Below are positions 15,201 to 23,525 of a stretch of 41,022 nt of DNA, piece by piece (position 1 is the stretch's first letter; every line of letters begins with the position of its first letter). This stretch comes from an uncultured Bacteroidales bacterium. Its GTDB lineage: Bacteria > Bacteroidota > Bacteroidia > Bacteroidales > Paludibacteraceae. The notes under the pieces were generated by a model. That model was given only the letters and a program-made list of their open reading frames with translations. It ran no database searches and was not told the DNA's origin. The stretch is from assembly GCA_902762355.1 (NCBI GenBank), contig CACWNR010000027.1, positions 1 through 41,022 on the forward strand. Reading direction: 5' to 3'. Made by a program: the position numbers and the translations under genes.

Positions 15201-18200
15201 CGGCACGCGGTTATGCCAGCCTCTTCACAGACGGCAAAACCAGCGAGACACTCGACCTGAGCGATGCCGCCAAGCAGCATAAAGAGTCTATCTATAACAA
15301 CGATACCGTGCGCTACAACGAATCCTTCTCGATCACATACCATAGCCCGATACAAATCACCTGCAAGCAGTTGATTTATTCACGCGAGCTTGATTACTTC
15401 GGCGAGAAAGAGATGACGCGCAAAAACCTCAAAAACGAAACGGTGAACGTACCCTTGGCTACTAAGCGGAACGATGGTACATACGAATATCTATTCGGAG
15501 CGCCCGTCTTCGCTACAAAAGATTATTCGTTCCGAGTCACAGCACATGAGGACTATTACTACAACAACGATGAGATGTCCATCAAGCACGAAGAAGTGCG
15601 TATCCATGGCGGCAAACTCAAAGTCTATAACGGTCTGCATGACGACCGTAATACACAAGTCACTACCCACCAGTTGGACGAAAACGGTCAAGCTGAGATA
15701 ACGATACCCGTGGACTATGCCTCCTTCCTGAAAACAGACGAATCGGCACTGCGCGTACTGGACCTGAGTGTCGAATACCAAGGTGCCTATGTGGAGAAAC
15801 AAGCTGTGAGCGCGTACGTCACGGGTAATAAAGTGAAAGGACGCGACTTCGTTACGTCAACACACGGAGATATCGTCATCCTTGACATCTTGCGCGACCC
15901 GCCCGGATCACAGAGTTATGCCTTCGTTGAAGAGGGAACGACCTATAACTACAGCTATACCTATAACGTGGATATAGAGTTCGGTATGGTCCTCAACCTC
16001 GGTTACGGTGCTGAAGCAACTATGACGATGGGTACGGTAATGGGAGGATTAGGCGCAGGTATGTACGCAGGATATGTGGTGAACTATAGTAATATCATAA
16101 CTGCCCCTATTCCTATCTCCAGTAATTACCATTACCGAAAAGGCGGCACTTACACCTTCAAAACCAACCAGCGTATTCAGACCGATAACGAACGCTATTT
16201 CGTGGACCAGACCGGTAACGGTAAGTATTTCGTAGGGCAGGATGCCGATGTCTATATCGGTGCCATACAAAACCTCTATTTCGGTATAACGGACGCGGTT
16301 AAACCGATTGACTCGCTGACGTATGTTACTCTGGCTCCGCAATTCACTACCGGAACTATGCGACTTATCTCTTCCGGACGCGATGCACAAGGGAGACCCT
16401 GGTACCTCGTTATCGGTGAAGAGACAGAAATAGGCGAATATATCAACTCCACCTTCGTTTATACCCACGATTACATCGAGAACACATTGCTCCCGCAACT
16501 CGTACAAGACCGAAAAGACCTGCTCCTCACCTGCGACAGTACTACCGCACGTGCCATCGCGGAGGCTAAAGGTAAACCGGTCTATTGGAGCCGTGTACAA
16601 CCGACGGACAGCACCTTTGCTTCCGACTCAAGCTATGTGATGATGATCCCTACCGGAGCCGTTAAAAAACAATATATTGACGAAGTAGATGCTATCAACC
16701 GGCAGATCATCAACTGGGTTAGCAAAGCGTTTATCGCCAACGAAACCGAGAAGATAGAAGCGATCCATGGGCCTAACAAACAGAAAATCGGTACATGGAC
16801 TGTTAGCGGTGGAACACAAGTATCACACACCGAGGAGTATGACTACAGCGCAACCTATATGAAACGGATTGACTATCCGGGATTCTCGATTAGTACCAAC
16901 AAAGGCCTTGGACGCGACCTCGCACAATCCTTCGGAAGTGCTGTCCAGGATAAACTGACCAAGCTATTCAGCAATAACAGACCCGGATTAAATGTTCCGA
17001 TGGAAATCACCTCGCAAACACCTGCCGCTAAAATCAGATATGACTTCAAACCCATCTTGGACTTTGATTTCAACTACGACCCGAACCACACCACTACCCA
17101 TACGAAGAAAACCGGTTTCTATCTGGAGCCTGATAACTTCGGACATGAGGCTGTCAGTGTCTATCGCGTCGTGAAAAAGAAAGAAGGCTTTAATGCTGCT
17201 TCGGAAGATATTCGCGAATTCATTACGACGAACAGCAACGTCGGTAATCAATCCAACAACACGCCGGATAGTCTGTATGGCTCGTTTGTGTACTTCCTCG
17301 AGGGCGGTGCTTCGCGATGCCCGTACGAACCGGCTTATAGCACGAGATGGTACACTCCGGAATTACCGCTCTCTGCAGGAACATTGAACCTCGAGAACCA
17401 GAAACTGGATATCAACGTGCACGAGCGCGGTAACGTTCCCGCAGACCAACCGGCTGTCTTTACCCTTACCCTGACCAACGAGAGCGAAGGAGACTTCGGT
17501 GGTGCTGCGGCTCCTATCACCTTCTACCTCAAACAGAAAGAAGGTTCTAACCCCCACGGCGCACGGCTTATCATTGACGGTATGCCGCTCACGGGAGATG
17601 GACGAGCTATTAAGATAGCCCATAACGAAATCATCAAAAAAACGCTGCAGGTGTACGCAGGTGAAGGCTATGACTACGAGAATATCGTACTCGAACTGGC
17701 CTCACCGTGCGACCCGTACAACAAAGTGGCTTGTACGTTCTCCGTACACTACCTGCCTGTTTCTTGCCCGGTAAATATTACTACGCCGCACGACAAATGG
17801 GTACAAAACACGCTCTCGTCACAAGATTCCGTCGGCTATTACTTGCCCGTAAATATCGACGGATTTGATGTCAACTACAACGGATTTGACCATATCGAGT
17901 TCCAATACAAACTCGCTACTCAGTCCGATGACGCTTGGGTTAACCAGTGCAGCTATTACTACGATGACTCGCTCTATAACGCTGCTTCCGGCAATAAAGT
18001 GATGATCACTTCCGGCCGTATTGAGAACATCCGTTTCTACGGCGAACGTGACCCGATGGAGCAGCAGTACGACCTGCGGGCCGTCTCCTTCTGCCGCTAC
18101 GGCAACGGATTTATCAGCAGATCATCAACGGTATTGACCGGTATCAAGGACACCCGTCCGCCGCGTGTCTTCGGTCAACCTGAACCCGCCAACTCGATAC

Positions 18201-21200
18201 TCGGAGTAGGGGATAACTTAGTCCTGCGATTCAATGAACCGATTGCCGGTAACTACCTTGATGAGGATAATAACTTCCAACTCACCGGCATCACCAATGA
18301 GACAGGTATCACAACCGGGACCTCGCTTGTCTTCGATTATTTCACGGGAACCTATGCCGAGACGAAAGTCAACCGTAGCCTCTCGGAGTCCTTCTCTATC
18401 GACCTGCTTGTCAAGCCGACCGAGAAAGACCAAGACGAAGTCTTCTTCATGCATGGCGACGGAAAAGACCTCTTGCTCTTCGGTAAGACCGGCGATAATA
18501 AACTCTGGCTCTCCGTAGGCAACGACGTTCTCGTCAAGTCCCGTAAGCTGGACGCCCTGATGACCGCCTTCACCCGCGTCATCGTCACCTACGACCACGA
18601 GACCGGACTCGTCCGTTTCTATGCGGGAACCCAGGAGGTGACCGATCCTGCGCGCAACACACCGATCTTCTTCGAGCATCCTATTTCTGCTCCGCTGAAC
18701 TTCGGTTACGGATTTGTAGGCGGCATGCTGGAGGCACGTATCTGGACAAAAGCCCTCACTCCCGCAGAGATAGCGAACACCCATCTCAAGTACCTCACCG
18801 GCTTTGAGCGCGAGCTGCTCGCTTACTATCCGATGAACGACGGCGACGGCGAGGCGCTTACCGACAAGGCCAACGGCGCTACGCTCTTCCTGCATGGCGC
18901 TACGTGGAACTTCGAGAAGGGTATCTCCCTCCATATCCCCGCTACCGACTCTGTCGAGCTGGCAGGAGACCTCCTCGCTCGTTCGTCTATCCAGGATGAG
19001 ACGCTCATGTTCTGGTTCAAGACCAACTCCCAGTCCGGCAACCTCTTTACCGCTGCTTCCGGCTTCCGTCTTGCTCTCGAGAACGGCAACCTCGTCCTCT
19101 ATGACGGAAATTACCAATCACAAATCACAAATCACCAATGTGCCGAAGGCGCTTGGCATCACCTCGTCCTGACCATCAACCGAGTGTATAATAACGTTTC
19201 CCTCTTCTTGGATGAACAGATGGTACTCACGGTTCCTGCGGCTACCTTCGGTAGTATCAGCGGAAGGATGGTTCTTGGCGGCGGCGGATTCGAGGGTAAC
19301 ATCGACGAACTGGCTGTCTTCGAGCAAGCGCTGCCTAAGTCCTTTGTGGAGAACTACAGCCACATTTCGCCTTATGGCGATGAGATGGGTCTGATGGCGT
19401 ACCTGCCGTTCCAGGAGGCGAAGGAGAATGAGTCCGGCATCATCGAACTGGTCTTCTCCGTCAACGACCAGCGTCAGTTCAAGACCTCCGATGGTAAGAT
19501 CCTCCATAAGGAAGTGCCGCTCATACCCGTAACCGGTAACCCCTCGCCCATCTCCTCTCTTGCCGACAAGGCCAACTCCGCTCCTGTCCGGACGCAGGGC
19601 TTGCTGACCAAACTCAATTTCGATTGGTCGTTCAACAACGACGAGCTGCTCATCAACCTCAATATGCAGGATAAGGAGATCAACAAACAGACGATTTACG
19701 TGACCGTCCGCGATGTCGAGGACCTCAACGGTAACCCCATGGCATCGCCGGTTATGTGGACCGCTTTCGTCGATCATAACAGTCTCAAGTGGGAGGACGA
19801 CGACCTCGATCTGCATGTCCTCTACGGTCAGGAGACGGCACATACGGCTTACCGCGACTTCCAGATCATCAATAACTCCGGCAAGCGCCATCAATATACC
19901 ATTGAGTCCCTGCCGGATTGGCTCTCTGTCGATAACGCTTACGGCTCAATCGAACCGATGCAGGATAAGGCCATCCGCTTCTATTACAACACCGAGATGC
20001 CCGTCGGTCAATACATGGATATCGTCTATCTGACCGATGAGAACGGTCTCTCGGAACCGCTCGAAGTGGAATATACCGTCGAGGCAATACCGCCGTACGA
20101 CGAGATCAACAAAGGTCTCTACCCGCTTACCATGTCTGTCTGCGGACAAGTACGACTGACGCAACAGGGCGGAAGTACCGTCGTGGATTCAGACCCTGAC
20201 GACCGCGTCTATGTCCTCTATCGTCATGAGTGTGTAGGAATGGCGAATATCGAGTATGACAACCTCTCCAACTCCTCTGCCCTCTTCCTCACTATCTACG
20301 GCAACGAGGCGATGACAGGCAAGCCGCTCACCTTCCAACTCTGGCAGGCTTCGACCGGCAAGACACTCATCCTCTCCCCGGATCGTGACATTGTCTTCCG
20401 CTCCGGCGATGTGATTGGATGCAGCAACGAAGAACCTGTCATGCTCGTCACCTCCGGTTCGGAGACCCAGAATATCAACCTGCAGAAAGGATGGACCTGG
20501 ATCTCTACCAACCTCCGCCTCAATCCTGTCTCCGCTCCGCTGAATAAAGTGATGACGGTAGCCGAACCGTGGAAAGAAGGTGACCTCATCAAGAACCCCG
20601 AGAGCCGGCAGTTTAGTACCTATTCCGAGGTGATGGATATCTTCATGGGAACCCTCTCAGCGTGGGATTATACCCAGACCTATATGGTCTATTCCGCGCA
20701 AGATAATATCCTTCGTCTCAATGGAGAAAACCTCCTGGAGTATGAGATGAAACTGACCTTCCGCGGAAGTTCTGACGGTTCCGGTCAGTGGAGTCCGCTT
20801 CCGTTCTTGCTCAACCGCAACACCTCAGTCGCAGAGACCATGGCGGGCTATTATGAGTACGCTACTCCGGGAGATATCATCAAGAGCCATGACGCTTTTG
20901 CAACCTTCTCTGCGGACCGTAAATGGATAGGTAACCTCAAGACCATGCGTCCCGGTGAGGGCTATTTCCTCCGCCGTCTCGCGCCTACGGATGTCACCGT
21001 TCCGTTCTATAACCAGCCCGCAAGCGCAGGCGCACCGAAACGGTCTGTCATGCCGGATGCCCCGGAAGGCTTCCATACGTCCTCTGCGACCAACATGACG
21101 ATGATTGCCAAGGTGTCATACAGCGCAAGCGGTCTTACAGCAGAGCGGTCTTACAGTGATAACGGTCCTACAGCCGAAGGCGGTCAGACGCTGCGCGTCT

Positions 21201-21232
21201 TCGCTCTACTTCCTGACGATCCAAAGCGATAA
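12224..21232 (+). CDS. Giant secreted multidomain surface protein 1 (LamG, CarboxypepD_reg-like)
   Basis: The 3002-aa product begins with a signal peptide (MKKLILPAVLVLLAIF ... SPLMAA). Tandem carboxypeptidase-regulatory-like beta-sandwiches follow (YGKISGRITYADGTGCPN near 702; VRVSGRLLY near 798). After a long family-specific middle come two LamG-like jellyrolls (about 2035-2225 and 2235-2375; SFSIDLLVKP, AEGAWHHLVLT, GNIDELAVFEQALP) and a BACON-like sandwich (about 2520-2620; IESLPDWLSV). The last regions are an ECVGMA ... LFLTIYGNEA module (about 2670-2700) and GWTWISTNL (near 2755). It is probably an outer-surface adhesin or glycan/matrix-binding protein; no catalytic motif was recognised. 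It is paralogous along its length to the gene at 23526. After TLRV the annotated frame ends in about 11 unrelated residues, while the conserved C-terminus continues in the +1 frame to 21446. Confidence 0.88.
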   Translation: MKKLILPAVLVLLAIFTSHLSPLMAAEANVDFENENNYDAYAAGNGKIHVKVLLFSERGYDHNAGRGNNQSLGNDPAPTCQATGSRLHTKRVSGGEEAIYLHYWADNYYNNPKAKSQHQWPNDKCCVWVQLWGGVIECANTYDGTKRTIVPDGTVVQVELKRKKEGNWLTWFEFDWYPPEEMNEEEFRLYVTSNHHKWNEAGFGTKTHDLGLFSGADSEQAPIISDPFFYAANDKGAAGYGKLAYVYSLTTDVQQYFTTQDVNPHILMERSDMLFVDPADSVQHGFRTCFYALRDVDQATWRWVWSNKIDIPAYHKIHNFEVKPWIYHREDIDKWYENSRYKNLTWQIHYPQEEDVMEGDYIEIQRAYNADFSDAQTIDLVQIYYDSTATVNDIQTYSYVDSTEAAWWNPVEKSYNIYYRVRRTSSSIWDWEVNPYSAADTCTVEHKYSVNGFFKVGINPNPVTYTLDPDFSNNRAVHFEIDLGALLQNAERTQDKPGYSFYYWDDNQKLIIRKIMVEQQDTFLIQIPNDSIKAAISKQFYSPNDDTYKKLDYQVYLTDYASTPCTHYKYEAYIDTTGVIVKDLNNYEFLILPIVEAAGPEIYYTSAANISTFAGTDKEFSEYVLLTWDATEGDVGTYSVEARPDSESGWTKLTEGLKQNWYQDTYANPLDADPWQYRLTMSYECNGNVLTRSVETTGRRNPYGKISGRITYADGTGCPNIEVNASRVSDGVVLQRVMTDEGGYYLVDSVPYSGDAQYAITPVSQTAEFRYNNTSATFASVTLSLDHCVATGIDFENISSVRVSGRLLYENSTIPVRDANFLVNGQLVRVGGHIYKSNASGNFEFMAPKNAAFTLQAVKEGHRFAGDGFVRIEGDSLLTLTKALDGIRIYDQTKVRLIGRLAGGDIQGSKPLGHGLSTNYLGEDLKMVFELEGDNISQIVHVQSDLDKDTIQQYVDSTYTLFEKKRITIMPNVTTGEYAVDLYPVRYKITQATARGYASLFTDGKTSETLDLSDAAKQHKESIYNNDTVRYNESFSITYHSPIQITCKQLIYSRELDYFGEKEMTRKNLKNETVNVPLATKRNDGTYEYLFGAPVFATKDYSFRVTAHEDYYYNNDEMSIKHEEVRIHGGKLKVYNGLHDDRNTQVTTHQLDENGQAEITIPVDYASFLKTDESALRVLDLSVEYQGAYVEKQAVSAYVTGNKVKGRDFVTSTHGDIVILDILRDPPGSQSYAFVEEGTTYNYSYTYNVDIEFGMVLNLGYGAEATMTMGTVMGGLGAGMYAGYVVNYSNIITAPIPISSNYHYRKGGTYTFKTNQRIQTDNERYFVDQTGNGKYFVGQDADVYIGAIQNLYFGITDAVKPIDSLTYVTLAPQFTTGTMRLISSGRDAQGRPWYLVIGEETEIGEYINSTFVYTHDYIENTLLPQLVQDRKDLLLTCDSTTARAIAEAKGKPVYWSRVQPTDSTFASDSSYVMMIPTGAVKKQYIDEVDAINRQIINWVSKAFIANETEKIEAIHGPNKQKIGTWTVSGGTQVSHTEEYDYSATYMKRIDYPGFSISTNKGLGRDLAQSFGSAVQDKLTKLFSNNRPGLNVPMEITSQTPAAKIRYDFKPILDFDFNYDPNHTTTHTKKTGFYLEPDNFGHEAVSVYRVVKKKEGFNAASEDIREFITTNSNVGNQSNNTPDSLYGSFVYFLEGGASRCPYEPAYSTRWYTPELPLSAGTLNLENQKLDINVHERGNVPADQPAVFTLTLTNESEGDFGGAAAPITFYLKQKEGSNPHGARLIIDGMPLTGDGRAIKIAHNEIIKKTLQVYAGEGYDYENIVLELASPCDPYNKVACTFSVHYLPVSCPVNITTPHDKWVQNTLSSQDSVGYYLPVNIDGFDVNYNGFDHIEFQYKLATQSDDAWVNQCSYYYDDSLYNAASGNKVMITSGRIENIRFYGERDPMEQQYDLRAVSFCRYGNGFISRSSTVLTGIKDTRPPRVFGQPEPANSILGVGDNLVLRFNEPIAGNYLDEDNNFQLTGITNETGITTGTSLVFDYFTGTYAETKVNRSLSESFSIDLLVKPTEKDQDEVFFMHGDGKDLLLFGKTGDNKLWLSVGNDVLVKSRKLDALMTAFTRVIVTYDHETGLVRFYAGTQEVTDPARNTPIFFEHPISAPLNFGYGFVGGMLEARIWTKALTPAEIANTHLKYLTGFERELLAYYPMNDGDGEALTDKANGATLFLHGATWNFEKGISLHIPATDSVELAGDLLARSSIQDETLMFWFKTNSQSGNLFTAASGFRLALENGNLVLYDGNYQSQITNHQCAEGAWHHLVLTINRVYNNVSLFLDEQMVLTVPAATFGSISGRMVLGGGGFEGNIDELAVFEQALPKSFVENYSHISPYGDEMGLMAYLPFQEAKENESGIIELVFSVNDQRQFKTSDGKILHKEVPLIPVTGNPSPISSLADKANSAPVRTQGLLTKLNFDWSFNNDELLINLNMQDKEINKQTIYVTVRDVEDLNGNPMASPVMWTAFVDHNSLKWEDDDLDLHVLYGQETAHTAYRDFQIINNSGKRHQYTIESLPDWLSVDNAYGSIEPMQDKAIRFYYNTEMPVGQYMDIVYLTDENGLSEPLEVEYTVEAIPPYDEINKGLYPLTMSVCGQVRLTQQGGSTVVDSDPDDRVYVLYRHECVGMANIEYDNLSNSSALFLTIYGNEAMTGKPLTFQLWQASTGKTLILSPDRDIVFRSGDVIGCSNEEPVMLVTSGSETQNINLQKGWTWISTNLRLNPVSAPLNKVMTVAEPWKEGDLIKNPESRQFSTYSEVMDIFMGTLSAWDYTQTYMVYSAQDNILRLNGENLLEYEMKLTFRGSSDGSGQWSPLPFLLNRNTSVAETMAGYYEYATPGDIIKSHDAFATFSADRKWIGNLKTMRPGEGYFLRRLAPTDVTVPFYNQPASAGAPKRSVMPDAPEGFHTSSATNMTMIAKVSYSASGLTAERSYSDNGPTAEGGQTLRVFALLPDDPKR
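19109..19140 (+). repeat. CAAATCA stutter in giant gene 1
   Basis: TTACCAATCACAAATCACAA plus ATCACCAATG encodes NYQSQITNHQ in the second LamG domain, just before the conserved WHHLV. The paralog has ordinary GC-rich codons at this place. Confidence 0.75.
19526..19556 (+). repeat. GTAACC-type stutter in giant gene 1
   Basis: CCCGTAACCGGTAACCCC followed by TCGCCCATC encodes PVTGNPSPI. It sits at the position where the paralog carries a different word (31302-31331). Confidence 0.65.
21101..21199. repeat. 99-bp identical block shared by both giant genes, copy 1
   Basis: Identical to 32865-32963, from ATGATTGCCAAGG to CTGCGCGTC. Inside it GGTCTTACAG/GGTCCTACAG recurs about every 18-19 bp. The reading frames of both host genes break immediately after the block. 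Confidence 0.9.
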
Positions 21233-21446
21233 GGTAGGTGAACTCCGCTTCGAGACCGAGGACGGTACTACGCTTGCGAGCCCGATGCCGATACGCTACG
21301 AGGCAGATGCTCATCATGGCTCATTACAGACACCTGTTATCCTCAAGCCCGGTGAGAACACACTTCCGTACAAGATCCTCGAAGACGACCATGTAGTAAT
21401 TATTCGCAACAATGAGAAATATGATGTTACAGGTAAGAAATTATAA
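21201..21446 (+). pseudogene. Out-of-frame C-terminal segment of giant protein 1
   Basis: In the +1 frame relative to the giant gene, this encodes SLYFLTIQSDKVGELRFE and ends DHVVIIRNNEKYDVTGKKL. The same segment closes giant protein 2, also out of frame, and the tail resembles those of neighbouring secreted proteins. It must be the true C-terminus of giant protein 1, detached by a deletion or recoded by frameshifting. It overlaps the start of the next gene by about 20-35 bp. Confidence 0.8.
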
Positions 21447-22686
21447 AAAACTCCTGCTTGCTGCCCTGCTTATCGGGGTAGCAAGTACCGCTTCCGCTTG
21501 GACGGATTGCGGCACTAACCTCCAATACGAGATAGACGGCAGTGGAGTGCTTCGATTCCTGTCGCCCGACCCGGAGCAACCGGCGACGATTTATTCGCAG
21601 GCGTTCATTAATCGTACAGACATCGCAGACATCGTCTTCCCGGAAAACCTTACGGATATTAGTTCCGAGGCTTTTCGTGGCTGTACATCCATCACGGATA
21701 TCGTTCTCCCACCGGCGCTTACATCTATCGGTGTGGAGGCCTTTTACGGGTGTTCTTCGCTTGCCTATGTACTTTGCCGCCCCTATACGGCGCCTACTCT
21801 GGGAAATGACGGCTTTACGAATTGTGCTACTGACTTAGAGATCTGCGTGCCTAATCTCGGTTCGTACAAAGCTACAGACTTTTGGTGGGACTACGAAACT
21901 AATTTATCATTTTGTTCGTTCCTTGACGAATACGATGAACAGGCTACTACCGCAGCCAAAATAAGGATGTTCCGGGATCTTTACCCCGGAACCGAGATCG
22001 ACCTCTTCCGTACGTTGCGGAAAGCAGGCTGCTTTAATACGCTGACTTTGCCTTTCAGCGTGTCCCTCAGCGGTTCGCCCTTGGATGAGGACAATGTAGA
22101 GGTCTATAAGTTTGCCGGCGCAACGGTCGTGGACGGAGCGCTGCAGTTGGACATCACGCCGCTCACAGGAAACACCCTCTCTGCCGGAACACCCTATCTC
22201 ATCCAATGGACCAATACCGGCGAAGTGATGACGCGTATGCATTTCTCCGGCATCACCTGGGATACCGATCAGACCGCCGAGGATGCCGGAACAGGCGAGG
22301 TGACCTACCATGGTTTCTACGGCAAGACGCACATCAATGACTCTACCGAAAATGGAGTGAATACCAATGGTACCAATCACCTCAACCTCTTCTTGGGCGG
22401 CGGCAACCAGCTCTTCTGGCCTAACGACGGCGATGTTGCAAATGCCAAGATGCTCGGTTTCCGTGCGTGGTTCCGGATCAACGGTTCGTCCGTCAGCGGA
22501 GCACCTGTCCGTCGAGGCATGCCCGCTACGCTCCGCATCGTCGCTACGCATACGGCTATCAATGAAACGGCTGCTGATCCCTCTTCCCTTCAGGGAGGAG
22601 AAGGAGGTAGGCTCGTTCTCCGCAACGGACAATTAGTAATCATCAGGAACGGTCAGACGTTCTCTTTAAACGGACAGAGACTATGA
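21424..22686 (+). CDS. Secreted BspA-like leucine-rich-repeat protein
   Basis: A signal peptide (KKLLLAALLIGVASTASA) is followed by two or three LRR_5/BspA-type repeats (about residues 40-115), with the pattern AFRGCTSITDIVLPPALTSI and EAFYGCSSLAYV. A 260-residue beta-rich region without a recognised family follows, and the C-terminus LVIIRNGQTFSLNGQRL is a Bacteroidales secretion-tail type. BspA-like repeats are commonly used in host or matrix binding. ATGs at 21412, 21421 and 21424 are all possible; the last gives the most compact signal peptide. All of them lie inside the out-of-frame tail of giant protein 1. A PSSLQGGEGG insert near 22580 looks like another low-complexity word. The stop overlaps the next small ORF (ATGA). 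Confidence 0.82.
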   Translation: MLQVRNYKKLLLAALLIGVASTASAWTDCGTNLQYEIDGSGVLRFLSPDPEQPATIYSQAFINRTDIADIVFPENLTDISSEAFRGCTSITDIVLPPALTSIGVEAFYGCSSLAYVLCRPYTAPTLGNDGFTNCATDLEICVPNLGSYKATDFWWDYETNLSFCSFLDEYDEQATTAAKIRMFRDLYPGTEIDLFRTLRKAGCFNTLTLPFSVSLSGSPLDEDNVEVYKFAGATVVDGALQLDITPLTGNTLSAGTPYLIQWTNTGEVMTRMHFSGITWDTDQTAEDAGTGEVTYHGFYGKTHINDSTENGVNTNGTNHLNLFLGGGNQLFWPNDGDVANAKMLGFRAWFRINGSSVSGAPVRRGMPATLRIVATHTAINETAADPSSLQGGEGGRLVLRNGQLVIIRNGQTFSLNGQRL

Positions 22687-22814
22687 GAAGAATCCCCTAT
22701 ACCCAACCGCGTACAGAGATAGTCCCTGTACAAACACCCTCCGCACTCCTCTCCACCAGCGGCGGTCGTACTACGCCTATCGTCGGTGGAGAGAGTCAGA
22801 CTAAAGCTTGGTAA
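22683..22814 (+). CDS. 43-aa peptide, YxxPxxE...W type
   Basis: This short ORF overlaps the LRR gene by 4 bp (ATGA) and has good codon use. It begins MRRIPYTQPRTEIVPVQ, continues through LLSTSGG and ends ESQTKAW. It shares a layout with the 45-aa ORF at 39117: a basic start, Tyr-x-x-Pro-x-x-Glu-[IV], then a hydrophobic patch, Ser/Gly-rich stretch and C-terminal Trp. Both follow a large secreted protein. Short Bacteroidales ORFs of this look are usually left as hypothetical. No function is assigned. Confidence 0.6.
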   Translation: MRRIPYTQPRTEIVPVQTPSALLSTSGGRTTPIVGGESQTKAW

Positions 22815-22835
22815 ATAATTAAATACAATATCGTT

Positions 22836-23309
22836 ATGAAGAAATCTTTTATTTTCGCCCTCTGCTCATTGAGCATGGTAATGTTACTCCTCTTTTCGGG
22901 TTGTAAGAAGGACAACGAGCAAGCCCCTGAGACCTTTGTTTCCGACAAAGCACGTCCCGTTTGGACGGCTCCTGAGAAGTCGGATATGACCTCCTCGATG
23001 GTGGCAATAGTCAAAGTCGATCTCAAGGCGCAATACCCGAATATAGCTGCTGACTTCGCCCTTAACGAGAATGACCTGCTCGGAGCTTTCTCGGGAGAAC
23101 AATGTCTGGGCGTAGCCCAACTGCAAGAAGGCTACTTCTTTATCTACATCAACAGTCCGGCAGAAAGCTCGTCGCAAGTCTCGCTACGCTATTATTCGGC
23201 ATTCTACAAGAACCTCTTCGAGGCAAAAGATGCTTTCCCGTTCAAGAATGACGATATTCTTGGTACCATCGCCAATCCTTATATCCCTGCGCTGGTTGTC
23301 GTTAAGTAA
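22836..23309 (+). CDS. Small lipoprotein with GAFxGxxCxGVA-type module
   Basis: The 157-aa product has a lipoprotein signal ending LLLFSGC (Cys23), then KKDNEQ, a charged stretch that could aid surface export. The body (MVAIVKVDLKAQYP ... NDLLGAFSGEQCLGVAQ ... YFFIYINSP) resembles the module in the giant proteins that reads HECVGMA ... LFLTIYGN. Its N-terminal MVAIVKV parallels TMIAKV at the giants' C-termini. It may be a free-standing, membrane-anchored version of that module. It follows the LRR gene and small peptide closely with no promoter of its own and is probably the last gene of the cassette. Confidence 0.75.
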   Translation: MKKSFIFALCSLSMVMLLLFSGCKKDNEQAPETFVSDKARPVWTAPEKSDMTSSMVAIVKVDLKAQYPNIAADFALNENDLLGAFSGEQCLGVAQLQEGYFFIYINSPAESSSQVSLRYYSAFYKNLFEAKDAFPFKNDDILGTIANPYIPALVVVK

Positions 23310-23310
23310 C

Positions 23311-23388
23311 TCTACTCTCTCATGGGCGCAGACATTGATCGAGAAGAATGGCAAGATCTATAACGCACAAGGCGCGTTGGTCAAATAA
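23311..23388 (+). pseudogene. Remnant C-terminal tail of a lost secreted protein
   Basis: One frame reads STLSWAQTLIEKNGKIYNAQ and on to GALVK before a stop at 23386-23388, closely matching the end of the protein at 35563 (IIIKNGVRYNAQGQIVK). No matching gene body lies upstream in this frame, so this looks like the 3' end of a gene whose remainder was deleted. Confidence 0.6.
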
Positions 23389-23411
23389 CAAATGAACGTT
23401 TAAAGTTTAAG

Positions 23412-23468
23412 GTTTAACGAAAAAATCGCTCTTCGGGGCGATTTTTTTTGTTTTTTTTGCATATGTCA
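23412..23468. repeat. 57-bp direct repeat, copy 2
   Basis: Identical to 12119-12175 and placed the same way before the second giant gene. Confidence 0.9.
23420..23449 (+). terminator. UUCG-loop terminator before giant gene 2
   Basis: Same stem, TTCG loop and T run as the NRPS terminator. It closes the first surface cassette. Confidence 0.9.
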
Positions 23469-23487
23469 GAAAAAAACCGTAACTTTG
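23456..23487 (+). promoter_or_regulatory. Promoter of giant gene 2
   Basis: -33 TTTG (23456-23459), 20-bp spacer beginning CATATGTC, -7 TAACTTTG (23480-23487); ATG at 23526. Confidence 0.85.
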
Positions 23488-23525
23488 CCGCGCAAAGTTT
23501 GTGAAACGAATAAAACAATAACAAT

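Noticed and set aside
18218-19117. Minus-strand open frame of 299 codons opposite giant gene 1
   Set aside because: It lies opposite conserved LamG domains. Similar shadows occur at the matching place in other GC-rich genes. No start signal or family motif was seen.
21190-21210. Programmed +1 frameshift as the preferred explanation for the giant genes
   Set aside because: No recognisable slippery stop context was seen, and conserved residues also seem to be missing at the junction, so deletion or assembly error is at least as likely; kept only as an option in the finding.
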